A stretch of 64,000 nucleotides of DNA from assembly GCA_902786265.1 (NCBI GenBank), contig CADACE010000013.1, positions 99,985 through 163,984 of the forward strand. Reading direction: 5' to 3'. Origin of the DNA: an uncultured Chloroflexota bacterium. Its GTDB lineage: Bacteria > Chloroflexota > Anaerolineae > Anaerolineales > Anaerolineaceae. Shown one piece after another: positions 26,176 to 35,126 of the stretch (the first letter of the stretch is position 1; every line of letters starts with the position of its first letter). Under the pieces are notes generated by a model. That model ran no database searches, was not told the DNA's origin, and was given only the letters and a program-made list of their open reading frames with translations. The position numbers and the translations under genes were made by a program.

Positions 26176-26222
26176 ATGGAAAGCATGAACATGGAAATCA
26201 TAAAACATGGAAATCATAAATC
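26176..26222 (+). repeat. 16-bp tandem duplication spanning the start codon
   Basis: ACATGGAAATCATAAA occurs twice in tandem at 26189-26204 and 26205-26220. The strong AAAGGAGG site (26158-26165) is correctly spaced for the ATG at 26176, but that frame stops after 29 codons. With one copy removed, the ATG at 26176 reads straight into the large gene (MESMNMEIINLITNL). The duplication therefore puts the gene out of frame with its own ribosome site. Confidence 0.85.
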
Positions 26223-27253
26223 TGATCACCAACCTGCAATGGGTCAAGGCCAGCCAGAAAAATAAAGTGAAAGACATGCCGGAAACGGATCTGTACGGTT
26301 TTCCTTTCGAGCCCTGTGAAGAGTTCAGTACGGAGCCGCTCAGCTTTTTTGAAACCGCGATGCGTCTGGAAACCGAAGCGTCGCAGACTTTCGCCATGCT
26401 GCGCGAGTTCAACCGGCATTCCCCGCTGTTCTACCAAATGTCATCGGATCTGGAGAAAATCGTGAGCCAGCTTGGCAGTGCCTGCATCACAAAGGTTGTA
26501 ATTCAAATGCAGGGAGAAAGCTCCAACGCTATGGACCAGCTGCTGGGATCTCTGACGATCGATGAACTGCGCGGATGGGCAGCATTCAATTTACGCAAGT
26601 GCTATGCCTCTTTTATGGAATCTGCCGCGAATATACACTATAACAAAACGGCGATGAATCTTTCCATCCGCTGGGCGGCGCTGGACAAGCGTCTGATCGC
26701 GACCGCTGAAAAGATCGAACAGATCAAAGCGGGAAAGATCAAAATCGACCTGAAACCGAAAACACAGGAACAGGAACCCCAGACGGAGCAGGCTTCTTCG
26801 GAAGCGTCTGAACAGACGGAGAACAAGCCTGCCGCGGCATTGAGCGGCAACGGACGCGCATTGCCCATTGACAAAGGCATGGTTCGGCAGGTGGGAAATG
26901 ACGATGAAGGTTTCAGGGGTCAGGATTCAGGGATCAGAGATTCTGATTTCCGGGACGCATCGATGGATCCTGATTCGGATCATAAGTTTGAAAAAGGGGT
27001 CAGGATTCAGGATTCAGGAATCAGGGATTCTGATGCTCATGACTCATTGGCGGATATGGAGCATGTAGATTTACCTGAGGAATTACGCGAAAATAATGAG
27101 TGCGGGAATGAAAATTCCGATGAACCATACGATGATGAAGCGGAAGATCTTCCTTATGTCTCTGAAGAACTGGTCCGGCGGATGAGCGAACTGATCCATG
27201 CCCGGGAGTCGATCCCCTGGCCTTTCCCTCAGTTTATGACTGACCCGCCGTAA
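26207..27253 (+). CDS. Unknown protein with inserted heptamer repeats
   Basis: A 348-residue soluble protein that I do not recognise. Residues 20-170 look helical and folded. Residues 175-215 are a charged Gln/Glu/Lys/Ala linker. About residues 236-282 are encoded by two repeat copies and twice give QDSGIRDSD. An acidic tail and a conserved-looking end (SEELVRRMSELIHARESIPW) follow. As read, the start is ATG 26207 with no ribosome site of its own; see the 16-bp duplication. It may be switched by slippage, translated at low level, or newly frameshifted. It has a strong promoter, stands alone and converges on a minus-strand lipoprotein gene. Confidence 0.65.
   Translation: MEIINLITNLQWVKASQKNKVKDMPETDLYGFPFEPCEEFSTEPLSFFETAMRLETEASQTFAMLREFNRHSPLFYQMSSDLEKIVSQLGSACITKVVIQMQGESSNAMDQLLGSLTIDELRGWAAFNLRKCYASFMESAANIHYNKTAMNLSIRWAALDKRLIATAEKIEQIKAGKIKIDLKPKTQEQEPQTEQASSEASEQTENKPAAALSGNGRALPIDKGMVRQVGNDDEGFRGQDSGIRDSDFRDASMDPDSDHKFEKGVRIQDSGIRDSDAHDSLADMEHVDLPEELRENNECGNENSDEPYDDEAEDLPYVSEELVRRMSELIHARESIPWPFPQFMTDPP
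26913..27053 (+). repeat. Heptamer repeat with palindromic core, copies C2 and C3, inside a gene
   Basis: C2 has TCAGGNN-type units at 26913-26940, TTCTGAT at 26941-26947, and a core to about 26987 centred on the perfect palindrome CATCGATG. C3 has units at 27000-27027, TTCTGAT at 27028-27034, and a shorter core (GACTCATTGG) to 27053. Both lie in the same orientation and keep the reading frame open. Confidence 0.82.
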
Positions 27254-27403
27254 CTGGAAGGTCGTATCAGTATGCAGGTAACTGCTGAAACCCGTCGGCG
27301 CATCACGAGTGCAGTTCTGCTGTGCCGGCAGAGCGGCAGCATCAGAGCTGACCTCATGTGCTTCATTCTGAATGGATACAATCGAAAACAGCAAAAAAGT
27401 GAG

Positions 27404-27429
27404 CCGAAAACGGTGTGTTTCGGATTTTT
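27404..27429. terminator. Terminator between convergent genes
   Basis: CCGAAA pairs with TTTCGG across a short loop, followed by ATTTTTT on the plus strand. On the minus strand a run of T follows nearby, so it may serve both genes. Confidence 0.7.
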
Positions 27430-27469
27430 TCCGTTCCTGTTTCCGGCGATTTGCGATCTTATGACAAGT

Positions 27470-28069
27470 TTACGGCTTGGGGATCTCAAACCAGATCGAT
27501 TGGTCGTATCCGTCGGTGTCGGGCTTGGCGATCTGCGAGGTGATGAGAGCCTGTCCGTCATGGCAGCGCCATTCGAACGCACTGTTGATCCCGGTGATGA
27601 CGGGACTCAGGATGCTGCCTTCCATTTCCGTATTGGCGCAGAACCGTTTCATGGCATCATTGGGTTCTGTGGTGAAATCGAGTTTTTCGGCACAGTTTTG
27701 TGTCCCGTCAATGCGGCAGGCATAAACTTTCCCGTTCATGCAGCGCCGGGCAATGTAAGATTTCCCTGTTTCGGTATTTTGGATGGTAAAGGTGATCTGG
27801 ATCCGTCTGCGGAAGTCTTCGTTTTCGATATCCGCGACTTTTACGGGAGAAACGCCGGAGACAATAACGGATTCACAATCCAGCCACGGGTCTGAGGATA
27901 AAGACGGAAGAACGGCTGTTTTATCCGTCGCGGCCGGCGGAACGGCGGTTTTCGTTATCCGTTTTTCCGGTACCGCGGAGGGCTTTACGATCTTTCCTGA
28001 GGAAATTGTGCCGCAGCCACAGAGAATGGCTGCCGTAAAAATCATTGCGAGTATGCTTTTTATCTTCAT
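27470..28069 (-). CDS. Predicted lipoprotein of unknown function
   Basis: A 199-residue exported protein. The N terminus (MKIKSILAMIFTAAILCGCG) is a lipoprotein signal peptide with a lipobox ending at Cys17 or Cys19. A Pro/Lys/Thr-rich linker (residues 25-55) precedes a globular domain with Cys residues (RRCMNGKVYAC, GTQNC) that may form disulfides. No known family was recognised. It is the last gene of a minus-strand group, 14 bases after arfB. The opposite strand has an overlapping open frame that lacks any such signal. Confidence 0.78.
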   Translation of the reverse strand: MKIKSILAMIFTAAILCGCGTISSGKIVKPSAVPEKRITKTAVPPAATDKTAVLPSLSSDPWLDCESVIVSGVSPVKVADIENEDFRRRIQITFTIQNTETGKSYIARRCMNGKVYACRIDGTQNCAEKLDFTTEPNDAMKRFCANTEMEGSILSPVITGINSAFEWRCHDGQALITSQIAKPDTDGYDQSIWFEIPKP

Positions 28070-28083
28070 AATTCAAAACCGTA

Positions 28084-28512
28084 TTATTCCCACTCATCGG
28101 GATCATAATAACGTATTCGTTTCGGCTCATCGCGGCGGGTGGAGGGACCTCCTCCGCCTTTCGGTGTTTTCGGTGCTTTTGTCGGGATGCGGACCGTAGG
28201 TTCCGTGAGAACGTCCTGAAGAATTTCACCGAGACGCTTCAACACCGCGGCGCGGTTTTGATCCTGCGTGCGGAATTCCCGGGAAACGATCATCAACTCG
28301 TCATTGCTGTTGATGCGGCTGCCATACTTCTGCCGCAGCCGTTCGATGGCTGCTTCCTGCAGAATTTCACATTCGGAAAACCGGAAGCGCAGCAGGACAG
28401 CTGTCGCTACTTTGTTCACGTTTTGTCCGCCGGGACCGCCGGATTGTACCATGGAAAAGCTCAGCAGCCGGTCATCGATTAACATCTCAGGTGCAATTTC
28501 AACCAATGCCAT
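28084..28512 (-). CDS. arfB: Alternative ribosome-rescue factor / peptidyl-tRNA hydrolase ArfB
   Basis: A 142-residue member of the class I release-factor family that frees ribosomes stalled on non-stop messages. The catalytic GGQ motif sits in SGGPGGQNVNKVATAVLLRF (near residue 24), as in ArfB/YaeJ. The Lys/Arg-rich C-terminal tail that enters the mRNA channel is present (TKAPKTPKGGGGPSTRRDEP) but ends in an acidic YYDPDEWE. It lacks the codon-recognition domain of RF1/RF2. It sits 11 bases after the VanW-domain gene on the same strand. Confidence 0.9.
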   Translation of the reverse strand: MALVEIAPEMLIDDRLLSFSMVQSGGPGGQNVNKVATAVLLRFRFSECEILQEAAIERLRQKYGSRINSNDELMIVSREFRTQDQNRAAVLKRLGEILQDVLTEPTVRIPTKAPKTPKGGGGPSTRRDEPKRIRYYDPDEWE

Positions 28513-28523
28513 AGGGTACCCCG

Positions 28524-30383
28524 TTACTCATTGCCGCTGCCGGTCCCGTTAGGCGGCATGCCCGGAGTTCCCGGACCGTATTCCCAGATGTCGGACCAGG
28601 CTTCGTAATGGGTGTCAAAGCGGTCCTGAATGTGGATCAATCCGTTTTCATAAACCGTGCGGTAAATGGTCACGTCCGCTCCGTCAATTCCCCAGTCGAC
28701 CTGTTCCACATATCCGGACGGAAAGTTCGGGTTTTCATTATAGACCGGTTCGCCTTCCGGCACAATATTGGTCAGCCCGGTGCTGGTATATTCCACATAG
28801 CGGTTCACGTCGGTACTGTAAAAACGCCACTGCAGCTGGAAAAGGTTGGTGTCCGGCTGGGCTTCCATCAGGATCCAGTAGGGCGTGTCATTGGTGAACT
28901 TCAGGTCCAGGACGGGCAGGTAAACGGAAGCGTCCAACCCGGCAAGTCCCGGATCCAGCTGGCGGTTGCCAAGTCGTTCATAGTAATAGACCCGGTAGCC
29001 GTGCGCATGGCGTTCGTTGATCTCCAGCCCGTAATTGAAAGCAGCCCGGAAAAGTGTGGTGGAAACCTGGCAGAGTCCGCCGCCGACATCCTGAACGGTC
29101 TGGTCGCCGAAAATGACAGAGGATTCCGCGTAGCCGGTCTCTTTAGAGACTTCACCGACGGCATCAGCCATGGAGAAGGTTTCTCCCGGAGCAATAAGAA
29201 CCCCGTTCAATTTGGCAGCGCCCACCTGAATGTTCTGGATGCGGGCGTCATCGGAGTAGAAGAAGTAGGTGTTTTCCGTGTGGACCAGTTCCCGGATACC
29301 GAGTTCTTCAGCGTTTACATTGTCGGTGACTTTTGGCTGGATGATGTCCAGCGCGACTTCCGCTTCATTCCGTCCGGCTCGGATCGCTTCCGCGATGTTT
29401 TCCAGGGATTTATCAATGTTGAGCTCTTTCCCGGTTTCCGCCTGTTGGATCAGGCGGAGGGAGCGGGTGGAATTGTCAAAGATGAATTTCGCATCCTGTG
29501 CCTTTTTGTAGACATTGCTGCCGATTTCGAGGAGCCGGGTGTAAAACGGCTCGACTTTCGGGTTCATTTCAATGGCAAGGTTTCCGTCGGTCATGACCGG
29601 CTCAAAATCGATCATTCCGGCTAATATTTCGGCCGGGATCGATCCTGCATTCAGGGTCCCACGCTCATCATTGGTATACAGGACAAAGTCGCGGTGAAGC
29701 AGGTTGTCCAGTACCTGCTTTTGTTCGCCGAGATTGGCTTCTGTCGGTTCCAGAACGACAACGGGAAGTTCGATTTCCGCGGACTGAAGATTTTGCGCGT
29801 AGATCTGCAGCATGGACATGGTCATCTGCCTGTCGAGCATCATTCCGCTTTTCCCGGGGACGATCACGACATCCGATCCCTGCAGAACGATGGAGGGATC
29901 ATCCATCGGCGTGTCAATTTCCTCCGCGATCTTTGTGATTTTGTTGAAAGCGACTCTTTCGTCGAAAAGGAATACCGGCTGGATGGTCACGCCATGCAGC
30001 ATGGTGGCGATCTGTGTGGAAATCTGGTCCAGCAGGCCGCCGGTCCTGCCGATAGTGTAAGCGGCTTCCGTCATCTGTTCTGTCTGCGGATGGAAGCCCA
30101 GTTCACGCGCATTTGCCTGCCAGCTTTTATCCTGCCAGGTGAAATTGAACGAGGATTCGATGGGGTACCGGAGTTCCCGTTCGAGTTTTTCGGCGGCTTC
30201 GCTGCGGGTCAATCCGCCGACGATCACATTGTCAACGGAAACCCCGCGGTAGATCTTATCCCGAAAGCTGTTTTGGTAAGCGATAACAGCTCCCGCAAAC
30301 AGCAGAATTCCGGTGATCAGCCCGCCAAAGACGATGAAGATCACCCGTGCGAAGGTGTTGGAATGGGTATTTCGTTCTTCCAT
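28524..30383 (-). CDS. VanW-family protein with peptidoglycan-binding-like domains (YoaR-like)
   Basis: A 619-residue protein with one N-terminal membrane helix (residues 13-36) and a large outer part. Two repeats of the putative peptidoglycan-binding type lie at about residues 60-210 and 225-350. A VanW domain follows (about 365-510) with the hallmark GGGLCQVSTTLFRAAFNYGL and ERHAHGYRVYYYER. A C-terminal beta-rich domain ends in a Gly/Pro tail (YGPGTPGMPPNGTGSGNE). VanW-domain proteins are linked to cell-wall stress and glycopeptide response, but their activity is not established. It is the first gene of the minus-strand trio with arfB and the lipoprotein. Confidence 0.88.
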   Translation of the reverse strand: MEERNTHSNTFARVIFIVFGGLITGILLFAGAVIAYQNSFRDKIYRGVSVDNVIVGGLTRSEAAEKLERELRYPIESSFNFTWQDKSWQANARELGFHPQTEQMTEAAYTIGRTGGLLDQISTQIATMLHGVTIQPVFLFDERVAFNKITKIAEEIDTPMDDPSIVLQGSDVVIVPGKSGMMLDRQMTMSMLQIYAQNLQSAEIELPVVVLEPTEANLGEQKQVLDNLLHRDFVLYTNDERGTLNAGSIPAEILAGMIDFEPVMTDGNLAIEMNPKVEPFYTRLLEIGSNVYKKAQDAKFIFDNSTRSLRLIQQAETGKELNIDKSLENIAEAIRAGRNEAEVALDIIQPKVTDNVNAEELGIRELVHTENTYFFYSDDARIQNIQVGAAKLNGVLIAPGETFSMADAVGEVSKETGYAESSVIFGDQTVQDVGGGLCQVSTTLFRAAFNYGLEINERHAHGYRVYYYERLGNRQLDPGLAGLDASVYLPVLDLKFTNDTPYWILMEAQPDTNLFQLQWRFYSTDVNRYVEYTSTGLTNIVPEGEPVYNENPNFPSGYVEQVDWGIDGADVTIYRTVYENGLIHIQDRFDTHYEAWSDIWEYGPGTPGMPPNGTGSGNE

Positions 30384-30421
30384 AATCTATGAGTGTATCA
30401 CATATTTCATTTTACGTGTGC

Positions 30422-30503
30422 AGCGGTCAGCTTCCTGTCTGATTCGGTTTTCAATGGACAAGCGGTCAGAGCAATATCGAATTTTTCCATTATAATCGAT
30501 ATT
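30422..30503 (+). promoter_or_regulatory. yitT control region: inverted repeat around a -10 box, plus direct repeats
   Basis: AATATCGA (30473-30480) and TCGATATT (30496-30503) are perfect 8-bp inverted repeats enclosing TATAAT (30491-30496). AGCGGTCAG is repeated exactly at 30422-30430 and 30461-30469. No good -35 box is present, which suggests that an activator is needed or that a repressor covers the promoter. Confidence 0.55.
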
Positions 30504-30606
30504 AAAGACGGTTAAACTCGTTTTCAGGTTCAATGCGGTCGTGAAAGCCGGTCTGATAAGCCTCATTATTTTTCGTTTCTGTCAGGTCATGACAAAAGGG
30601 GATGGA

Positions 30607-31491
30607 ATGGCAGACAAAATTTTACGGGAGATCTTCCGAAAAGAAAACCTTACGGATTTCCTCTATATCATTCTGGGCTGTATTGTCCAGGCGGTAGGAA
30701 TGTCCGTGTTTATGGTGCCCGCAAAACTGGTCAGCGGCGGCATATCCGGTCTGGCTCAGGTCATCAATCACCTCACAGGCTGGCCGATCGGTGTGATGAC
30801 TCTGCTGGGAAACATCCCGGTCCTTCTCATCGGCTGGCGGTATCTGGGAAGGCTGCATTTTGCCGTACGCACGCTGACGGCCGTTTTTTTGTTTTCAGTG
30901 TTTACCGACGTCATTTATTATTTATTCCCGGATCCGACCCTGACCGGCGACCTGTTCCTCAACACGATTTTCGGAGCTGTGATCATGGGGGTGGGGTTTG
31001 GTCTGGTTTATCGGGGAAGCGGAACCAGCGGCGGTTCGGACATCATCGGGCGGATCCTGAACCAGCGGATGGGGCTGTCTATTTCCGTTTCTTACCTGAT
31101 TTGTGATTCCCTTCCCATCATCCTTGGGGCAATATTTTTCGGCTGGGAGCTGGCGCTTTATGCTTTGATCGCGGTTTATATCAACGGGAAAGCCGCGGAA
31201 GTGATCTCGGAAGGGAACAGTTCCTTCCGCCAGGCATATATTATCAGTGACGCTCACGCGGAAATCGCGAATAAGATCATGCATCAGCTGGACCATGGCG
31301 TGACAATTTTGCACGGTGCCGGCGGATATTCCGGTAAGGAAAAGGAAATTCTGTATTGTGTGATCTATCGCGGAGAGGTCAACTCTCTGAAAAAACTGGT
31401 CGCCGAGGCGGATCCGGATGCTTTCATGATCGTCGGTCAGGCAAATGAAGTCCTCGGAGAGGGCTTTCATCCGAACAGGTATTATGCGTAA
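30607..31491 (+). CDS. YitT-family membrane protein (DUF161 and DUF2179)
   Basis: A 294-residue protein. Five or six membrane helices come first (GCIVQAVGMSVFMVPAKLVS, then GGISGLAQVINHLTGWPIG and VGFGLVYRGSGTSGGSDIIG). A cytoplasmic DUF2179 domain follows (about residues 205-290, with GVTILHGAGGYSGKEKEILY). This is the standard YitT architecture; the transported substrate is not known. ATG at 30607 is chosen because upstream in-frame starts lack homologous-looking sequence. It stands alone, divergent from the VanW gene. Confidence 0.88.
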   Translation: MADKILREIFRKENLTDFLYIILGCIVQAVGMSVFMVPAKLVSGGISGLAQVINHLTGWPIGVMTLLGNIPVLLIGWRYLGRLHFAVRTLTAVFLFSVFTDVIYYLFPDPTLTGDLFLNTIFGAVIMGVGFGLVYRGSGTSGGSDIIGRILNQRMGLSISVSYLICDSLPIILGAIFFGWELALYALIAVYINGKAAEVISEGNSSFRQAYIISDAHAEIANKIMHQLDHGVTILHGAGGYSGKEKEILYCVIYRGEVNSLKKLVAEADPDAFMIVGQANEVLGEGFHPNRYYA

Positions 31492-31526
31492 AGCGGCCGG
31501 TCTTCATGAAATGGGGGATCTGATAT

Positions 31527-32960
31527 TTATTCCTGAATTTCCGATGCCTTATATGCGCGGAAAAGCAGCAGCACGGCACTGACGACACTGATGACGATAC
31601 CGATTAGCAGCCCAGTCGTATAGGGTCGGTCCGGATGGTTTGCCACTACCTTGATGGAGAGGTCTGTGTATGTATAAGGGAAGCCCTTTACCGTTTCGGT
31701 GACTTTCCATGTGTTCATGTGCAGGCCGAGTTCAACAGCCGCCGGTATCAGCGCGGCAGTCAGTACGATATTTCCCTTGTTTCTGAATTGTCTGTCCTTC
31801 AGCCATTGCTGCAATGCGGCAGTCCCGGCTGTAAGAATGAAGAAAAAGGGCAGGAACAGGAAGCGTGAACTCACCCGTTCTCCGGAAAATAGCGGGATGC
31901 GGAAAATTCTCAGGATCATGTAGGCATTGCGGACGGAGAAGAGGCTCAGTACCGCGACCGGGCAGATCAGCGAAGGGAACCCGAGTATATAATTCCGCAG
32001 CACCAGCCAGGCGAGAAAAGCCAGGATCACGATCAGGAGTCCTGCGATTCCGGTATAGATATCAAATTCCCACCAGCCGAGCACGGCTCCGGTTTTCGCC
32101 TGATTCAACGAATCTGCCGGCGGGATCACTTTCACGAAGGCTCTGACGATCTGCATCGGGCTGCGGTAGCCTCCCAGAAAATCATCATCGAAAGCGCCCA
32201 TCTGCAGTGCCGGAGGGATGACGCGTACGGCGGAAAGCAGGCCGGCATAAATTCCGGACCGAAGAATCGTAAGCAGCATCTTCAGGTTGGAGACAGCCAG
32301 AAATCCCAGAAAAATCACACACCAGACGAACTGGTGAAATGATCCCTGCAAAAAAATGAAGAACAGCAGAAAAGCCATTTTTGTTTCCCAGACAGGGCCC
32401 CGTTCACCGTCAATAAGCGCAAAAACCAGTTCCGCAAAGCAGGTCAGCAGAAAAGTTCCGCCCCAGGTCACATGTCCTACGGCGTAATGGGACAGCATAT
32501 GTCCGTTCAGGAAAAACAAGAGACTGATCCAGGTAAATGACAGAAGGGAAAGAGAAAAGCGCTTTTTCAGTTTCAGCAGCCCCCAATAGCCCAGGCCGAT
32601 CTGGAACCAGGTGTTGATGAGAATAAAAGTTCCCACCGGAAGCCAGCGGAGCAGGAGCACCTGCGGGCTCAGAACCAGATCAGGCAAAGCCATGTAACGG
32701 TCTGTGACGCCGCGCAACGCGGAGGAGTCCGGCATGTGAAGAGGCAGCTTCCCTTTGGTAATGGCATCCTTGAGAAAGGCGAGCCGGGGTGCGTTCACTT
32801 CAGCCCAGTCATGAAAATCAAAGGGAATATTTCCCCAGTTCAGAAAAAATCCCCAGCCGGCAAGGATCATCACCAGCAGCAGAATGAGAAACAGGATGTA
32901 AAATCCCTTTTGGTCTTTTTCATATGTCGGATCGGTAAATGTTCTAAAGATTTTTTTCAT
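31527..32960 (-). CDS. Large polytopic membrane protein, probable GT-C-type or YfhO-like
   Basis: A 477-residue protein with about 11 hydrophobic segments. The first loop after helix 1 contains FDFHDWAEVNAPRL, with acidic residues where membrane glycosyltransferases of the GT-C fold have their catalytic Asp/Glu. No soluble domain is present. It lies beside a nucleotide-sugar dehydrogenase on the other strand, so a role in surface polysaccharide or glycolipid synthesis is likely but unproven. ATG at 32960 is preferred; a TTG start 72 bases upstream would add a charged, non-conserved leader. Confidence 0.6.
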   Translation of the reverse strand: MKKIFRTFTDPTYEKDQKGFYILFLILLLVMILAGWGFFLNWGNIPFDFHDWAEVNAPRLAFLKDAITKGKLPLHMPDSSALRGVTDRYMALPDLVLSPQVLLLRWLPVGTFILINTWFQIGLGYWGLLKLKKRFSLSLLSFTWISLLFFLNGHMLSHYAVGHVTWGGTFLLTCFAELVFALIDGERGPVWETKMAFLLFFIFLQGSFHQFVWCVIFLGFLAVSNLKMLLTILRSGIYAGLLSAVRVIPPALQMGAFDDDFLGGYRSPMQIVRAFVKVIPPADSLNQAKTGAVLGWWEFDIYTGIAGLLIVILAFLAWLVLRNYILGFPSLICPVAVLSLFSVRNAYMILRIFRIPLFSGERVSSRFLFLPFFFILTAGTAALQQWLKDRQFRNKGNIVLTAALIPAAVELGLHMNTWKVTETVKGFPYTYTDLSIKVVANHPDRPYTTGLLIGIVISVVSAVLLLFRAYKASEIQE

Positions 32961-33077
32961 CTGCTGCCTGCCTGTTCGGTTTTCCTTTATTTTACCAATA
33001 AAATCATCATGTATCGATTCAGACCTCGTCAAAAATCGAAACTTCTTTTATACTAAAATAATGGAGAAGAAGGGGTA

Positions 33078-34403
33078 ATGACAATGAATGTGTATCAGGA
33101 TCTTCTTAATGGAAAAAGCAAACTGGCTCTGGTAGGCCTCGGATATGTCGGAATGCCGATCGCAGTGGCTTTTGCGAAAAAAGTACCGGTGATCGGGTTT
33201 GACCTGAATCAGGAAAAAATTGAAAAATACAGGGAAGGACATGATCCCACCGGTGAAGTAGGTGATGCCGCGATTCGGGAGACCTCCGTTGATTTTACAT
33301 CCGATGAGACACGGTTAAAGGAAGCTGCATTTATTATTGTCGCTGTTCCGACTCCCATTAATTCTGATAAAACGCCGGATCTCGCGCCTGTGGAAGGTGC
33401 CAGTGTTACGGTCGGTCGTAACCTGACAAAAGGGGCGATCGTTGTCTATGAATCCACGGTTTATCCGGGCGTTACGGAAGATATCTGTGTCCCGATACTG
33501 GAAAAAGAATCCGGATTGAAATGCGGGTCCGATTTTTACGTCGGTTATTCTCCGGAAAGGATCAACCCGGGCGATAAAGCTCACCGCCTGGAAAATATCA
33601 AAAAAATCGTTTCCGGTATGAATACAGAAACAATGGAAGAGATCGCGAAGGTCTATGAACTGGTCATCAAAGCCGGTGTGCATCGGGCATCTTCCATTAA
33701 AGTAGCGGAAGCAGCCAAAGTGGTCGAAAACAGCCAGCGGGATATCAACATCGCTTTTATGAATGAGCTTGCGATGGTATTTGACCGCATGGATATCGAC
33801 ACGCATGAGGTCATTGAAGCGATGAACACCAAGTGGAACGCGCTCGGTTTTTATCCCGGACTGGTCGGCGGCCATTGCATCGGGGTCGATCCCTATTATT
33901 TTGTCTATGAAGCGGAAAAACTGGGCTATCACAGTCAGATCATCCTTGCCGGACGAAAGATCAATGATGATATGGCGGGTTATGTGGCGGATGTGATCAT
34001 CAAACAGCTTGTACTCGCGAATAAGAAGGTGAAGCAATCCAAAGTGCTGATCCTCGGCATTACCTTCAAGGAAAATTGTCCGGATACCCGCAATTCCAAG
34101 GTGAATGACATCATTCAGCGCCTGAATGAATTCGGAATTCAGCCGCTGGTTTCCGATCCATACGCGGACCCGGCAGATGCCAAACGGGAATATGGCGTTG
34201 ACCTGGTGGATTGGGAAAATGTGCGTGATGTGGATTGCGTGGTTTTCGCTGTTGCGCATAACAGTTTCAAAACCATCAGCCGTGATCAGCTTGAATTGAT
34301 CTTCCATACGGTTCCGGGGGAACAGAAGGTCATTATCGATATCAAATCGATCCTGGACCCGGATGATTATCGATCCGAAGCGTATCGTTTTTGGCGTTTA
34401 TGA
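33078..34403 (+). CDS. UDP-sugar 6-dehydrogenase (WbpA/TviB/WecC type)
   Basis: A 441-residue NAD-dependent enzyme oxidising the C6 of a UDP-N-acetylhexosamine to a uronic acid for surface polysaccharide. The NAD-binding GLGYVG is at residues 20-25. The PTPI segment at 91-94, the YESTVYPG motif and GYSPERINPGD all fit WbpA/TviB-like members. The catalytic Cys is Cys267 in GGHCIGVDPYY. The C-terminal domain has ILGITFKENCPDTRNSK. The enzyme converts either UDP-GlcNAc or a close relative; the exact sugar cannot be read from sequence alone. It is followed by a HAD phosphatase and membrane glycosyltransferase-like genes. Confidence 0.9.
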   Translation: MTMNVYQDLLNGKSKLALVGLGYVGMPIAVAFAKKVPVIGFDLNQEKIEKYREGHDPTGEVGDAAIRETSVDFTSDETRLKEAAFIIVAVPTPINSDKTPDLAPVEGASVTVGRNLTKGAIVVYESTVYPGVTEDICVPILEKESGLKCGSDFYVGYSPERINPGDKAHRLENIKKIVSGMNTETMEEIAKVYELVIKAGVHRASSIKVAEAAKVVENSQRDINIAFMNELAMVFDRMDIDTHEVIEAMNTKWNALGFYPGLVGGHCIGVDPYYFVYEAEKLGYHSQIILAGRKINDDMAGYVADVIIKQLVLANKKVKQSKVLILGITFKENCPDTRNSKVNDIIQRLNEFGIQPLVSDPYADPADAKREYGVDLVDWENVRDVDCVVFAVAHNSFKTISRDQLELIFHTVPGEQKVIIDIKSILDPDDYRSEAYRFWRL

Positions 34404-34442
34404 AAAATAATTTGCTTTTTTGGCAGAAGATATAGAGAGAAA

Positions 34443-35126
34443 ATGAGCAAAATGAATTATAAATGCCTGGTTTTGGATCATGATGACACGACCGTCAACA
34501 GTACTCCCTATATTCATTATCCGGCATTCCTGAAAATATTGGAAATTCTGCGCCCCGAAAAAAGTTACACAATGGAAGAATTTCTTCTGAAAAATTTTTC
34601 TCCGGGTTTTTTGTCTTTCTATGTAAATGAACTTGGTTTTACGAAAGAAGAATTGGAGCAGGAATCCATGATATGGCGCTCCTTTGTTGCTGATATTATC
34701 CCTCCTTTTTTTCCCGGAATAGGAGAACTTATCAAAAGGCAGAAGGAAGCCGGAGGGTTTGTCTGTGTGGTTTCACATTCCTTTCCGGAATATATCCGCC
34801 GGGATTATGAGAGCGCGAATGTTCCCCTGCCGGACCTGATCTATGGCTGGGACAGCGACCGGTCAAAGTGCAAACCGAGTCCCTGGCCGCTTCAGGAAAT
34901 AATGCGCATCACCGGCTGTAAACCGGAAGAGATCCTGATGGTCGATGATTTGATGCCGGGGCTGGAAATGGCTCGTTCCTGCGGCGTGAAGTTTGCCGCC
35001 TGCGGCTGGGGTTATGATATTCAGCCGATCCATGAATATATGTCAATGAACGCTGATTTTGTTCTGAAAGAAGTGTCTGATCTTGAAAAACTGCTGTTTT
35101 CCGGGGAGGAATTTTGCGTTCGCTGA
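34443..35126 (+). CDS. HAD-superfamily phosphatase
   Basis: A 227-residue hydrolase. Motif I is LDHDDTTVN (nucleophile and acid Asp near residues 12-14). A helical cap (residues 20-85) follows, and then motif II VVSHS, motif III Lys near DRSKCKPSPWP, and motif IV MVDDLMPGLEMA. It probably dephosphorylates a small metabolite such as a sugar phosphate. The end overlaps the next membrane-protein gene by 13 bases, and it follows the sugar dehydrogenase by 39, so it belongs to the polysaccharide cluster. Confidence 0.87.
   Translation: MSKMNYKCLVLDHDDTTVNSTPYIHYPAFLKILEILRPEKSYTMEEFLLKNFSPGFLSFYVNELGFTKEELEQESMIWRSFVADIIPPFFPGIGELIKRQKEAGGFVCVVSHSFPEYIRRDYESANVPLPDLIYGWDSDRSKCKPSPWPLQEIMRITGCKPEEILMVDDLMPGLEMARSCGVKFAACGWGYDIQPIHEYMSMNADFVLKEVSDLEKLLFSGEEFCVR

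Noticed and set aside
26913..27053. Possible CRISPR array in the regularly spaced repeats
   Set aside because: Units are 7 bp, contiguous and degenerate, with no spacers and no cas genes in the window.
27272..27895. Plus-strand open frame overlapping the lipoprotein gene
   Set aside because: The minus strand has a lipobox signal peptide and a tight operon with arfB. The plus frame crosses a terminator and has no features.
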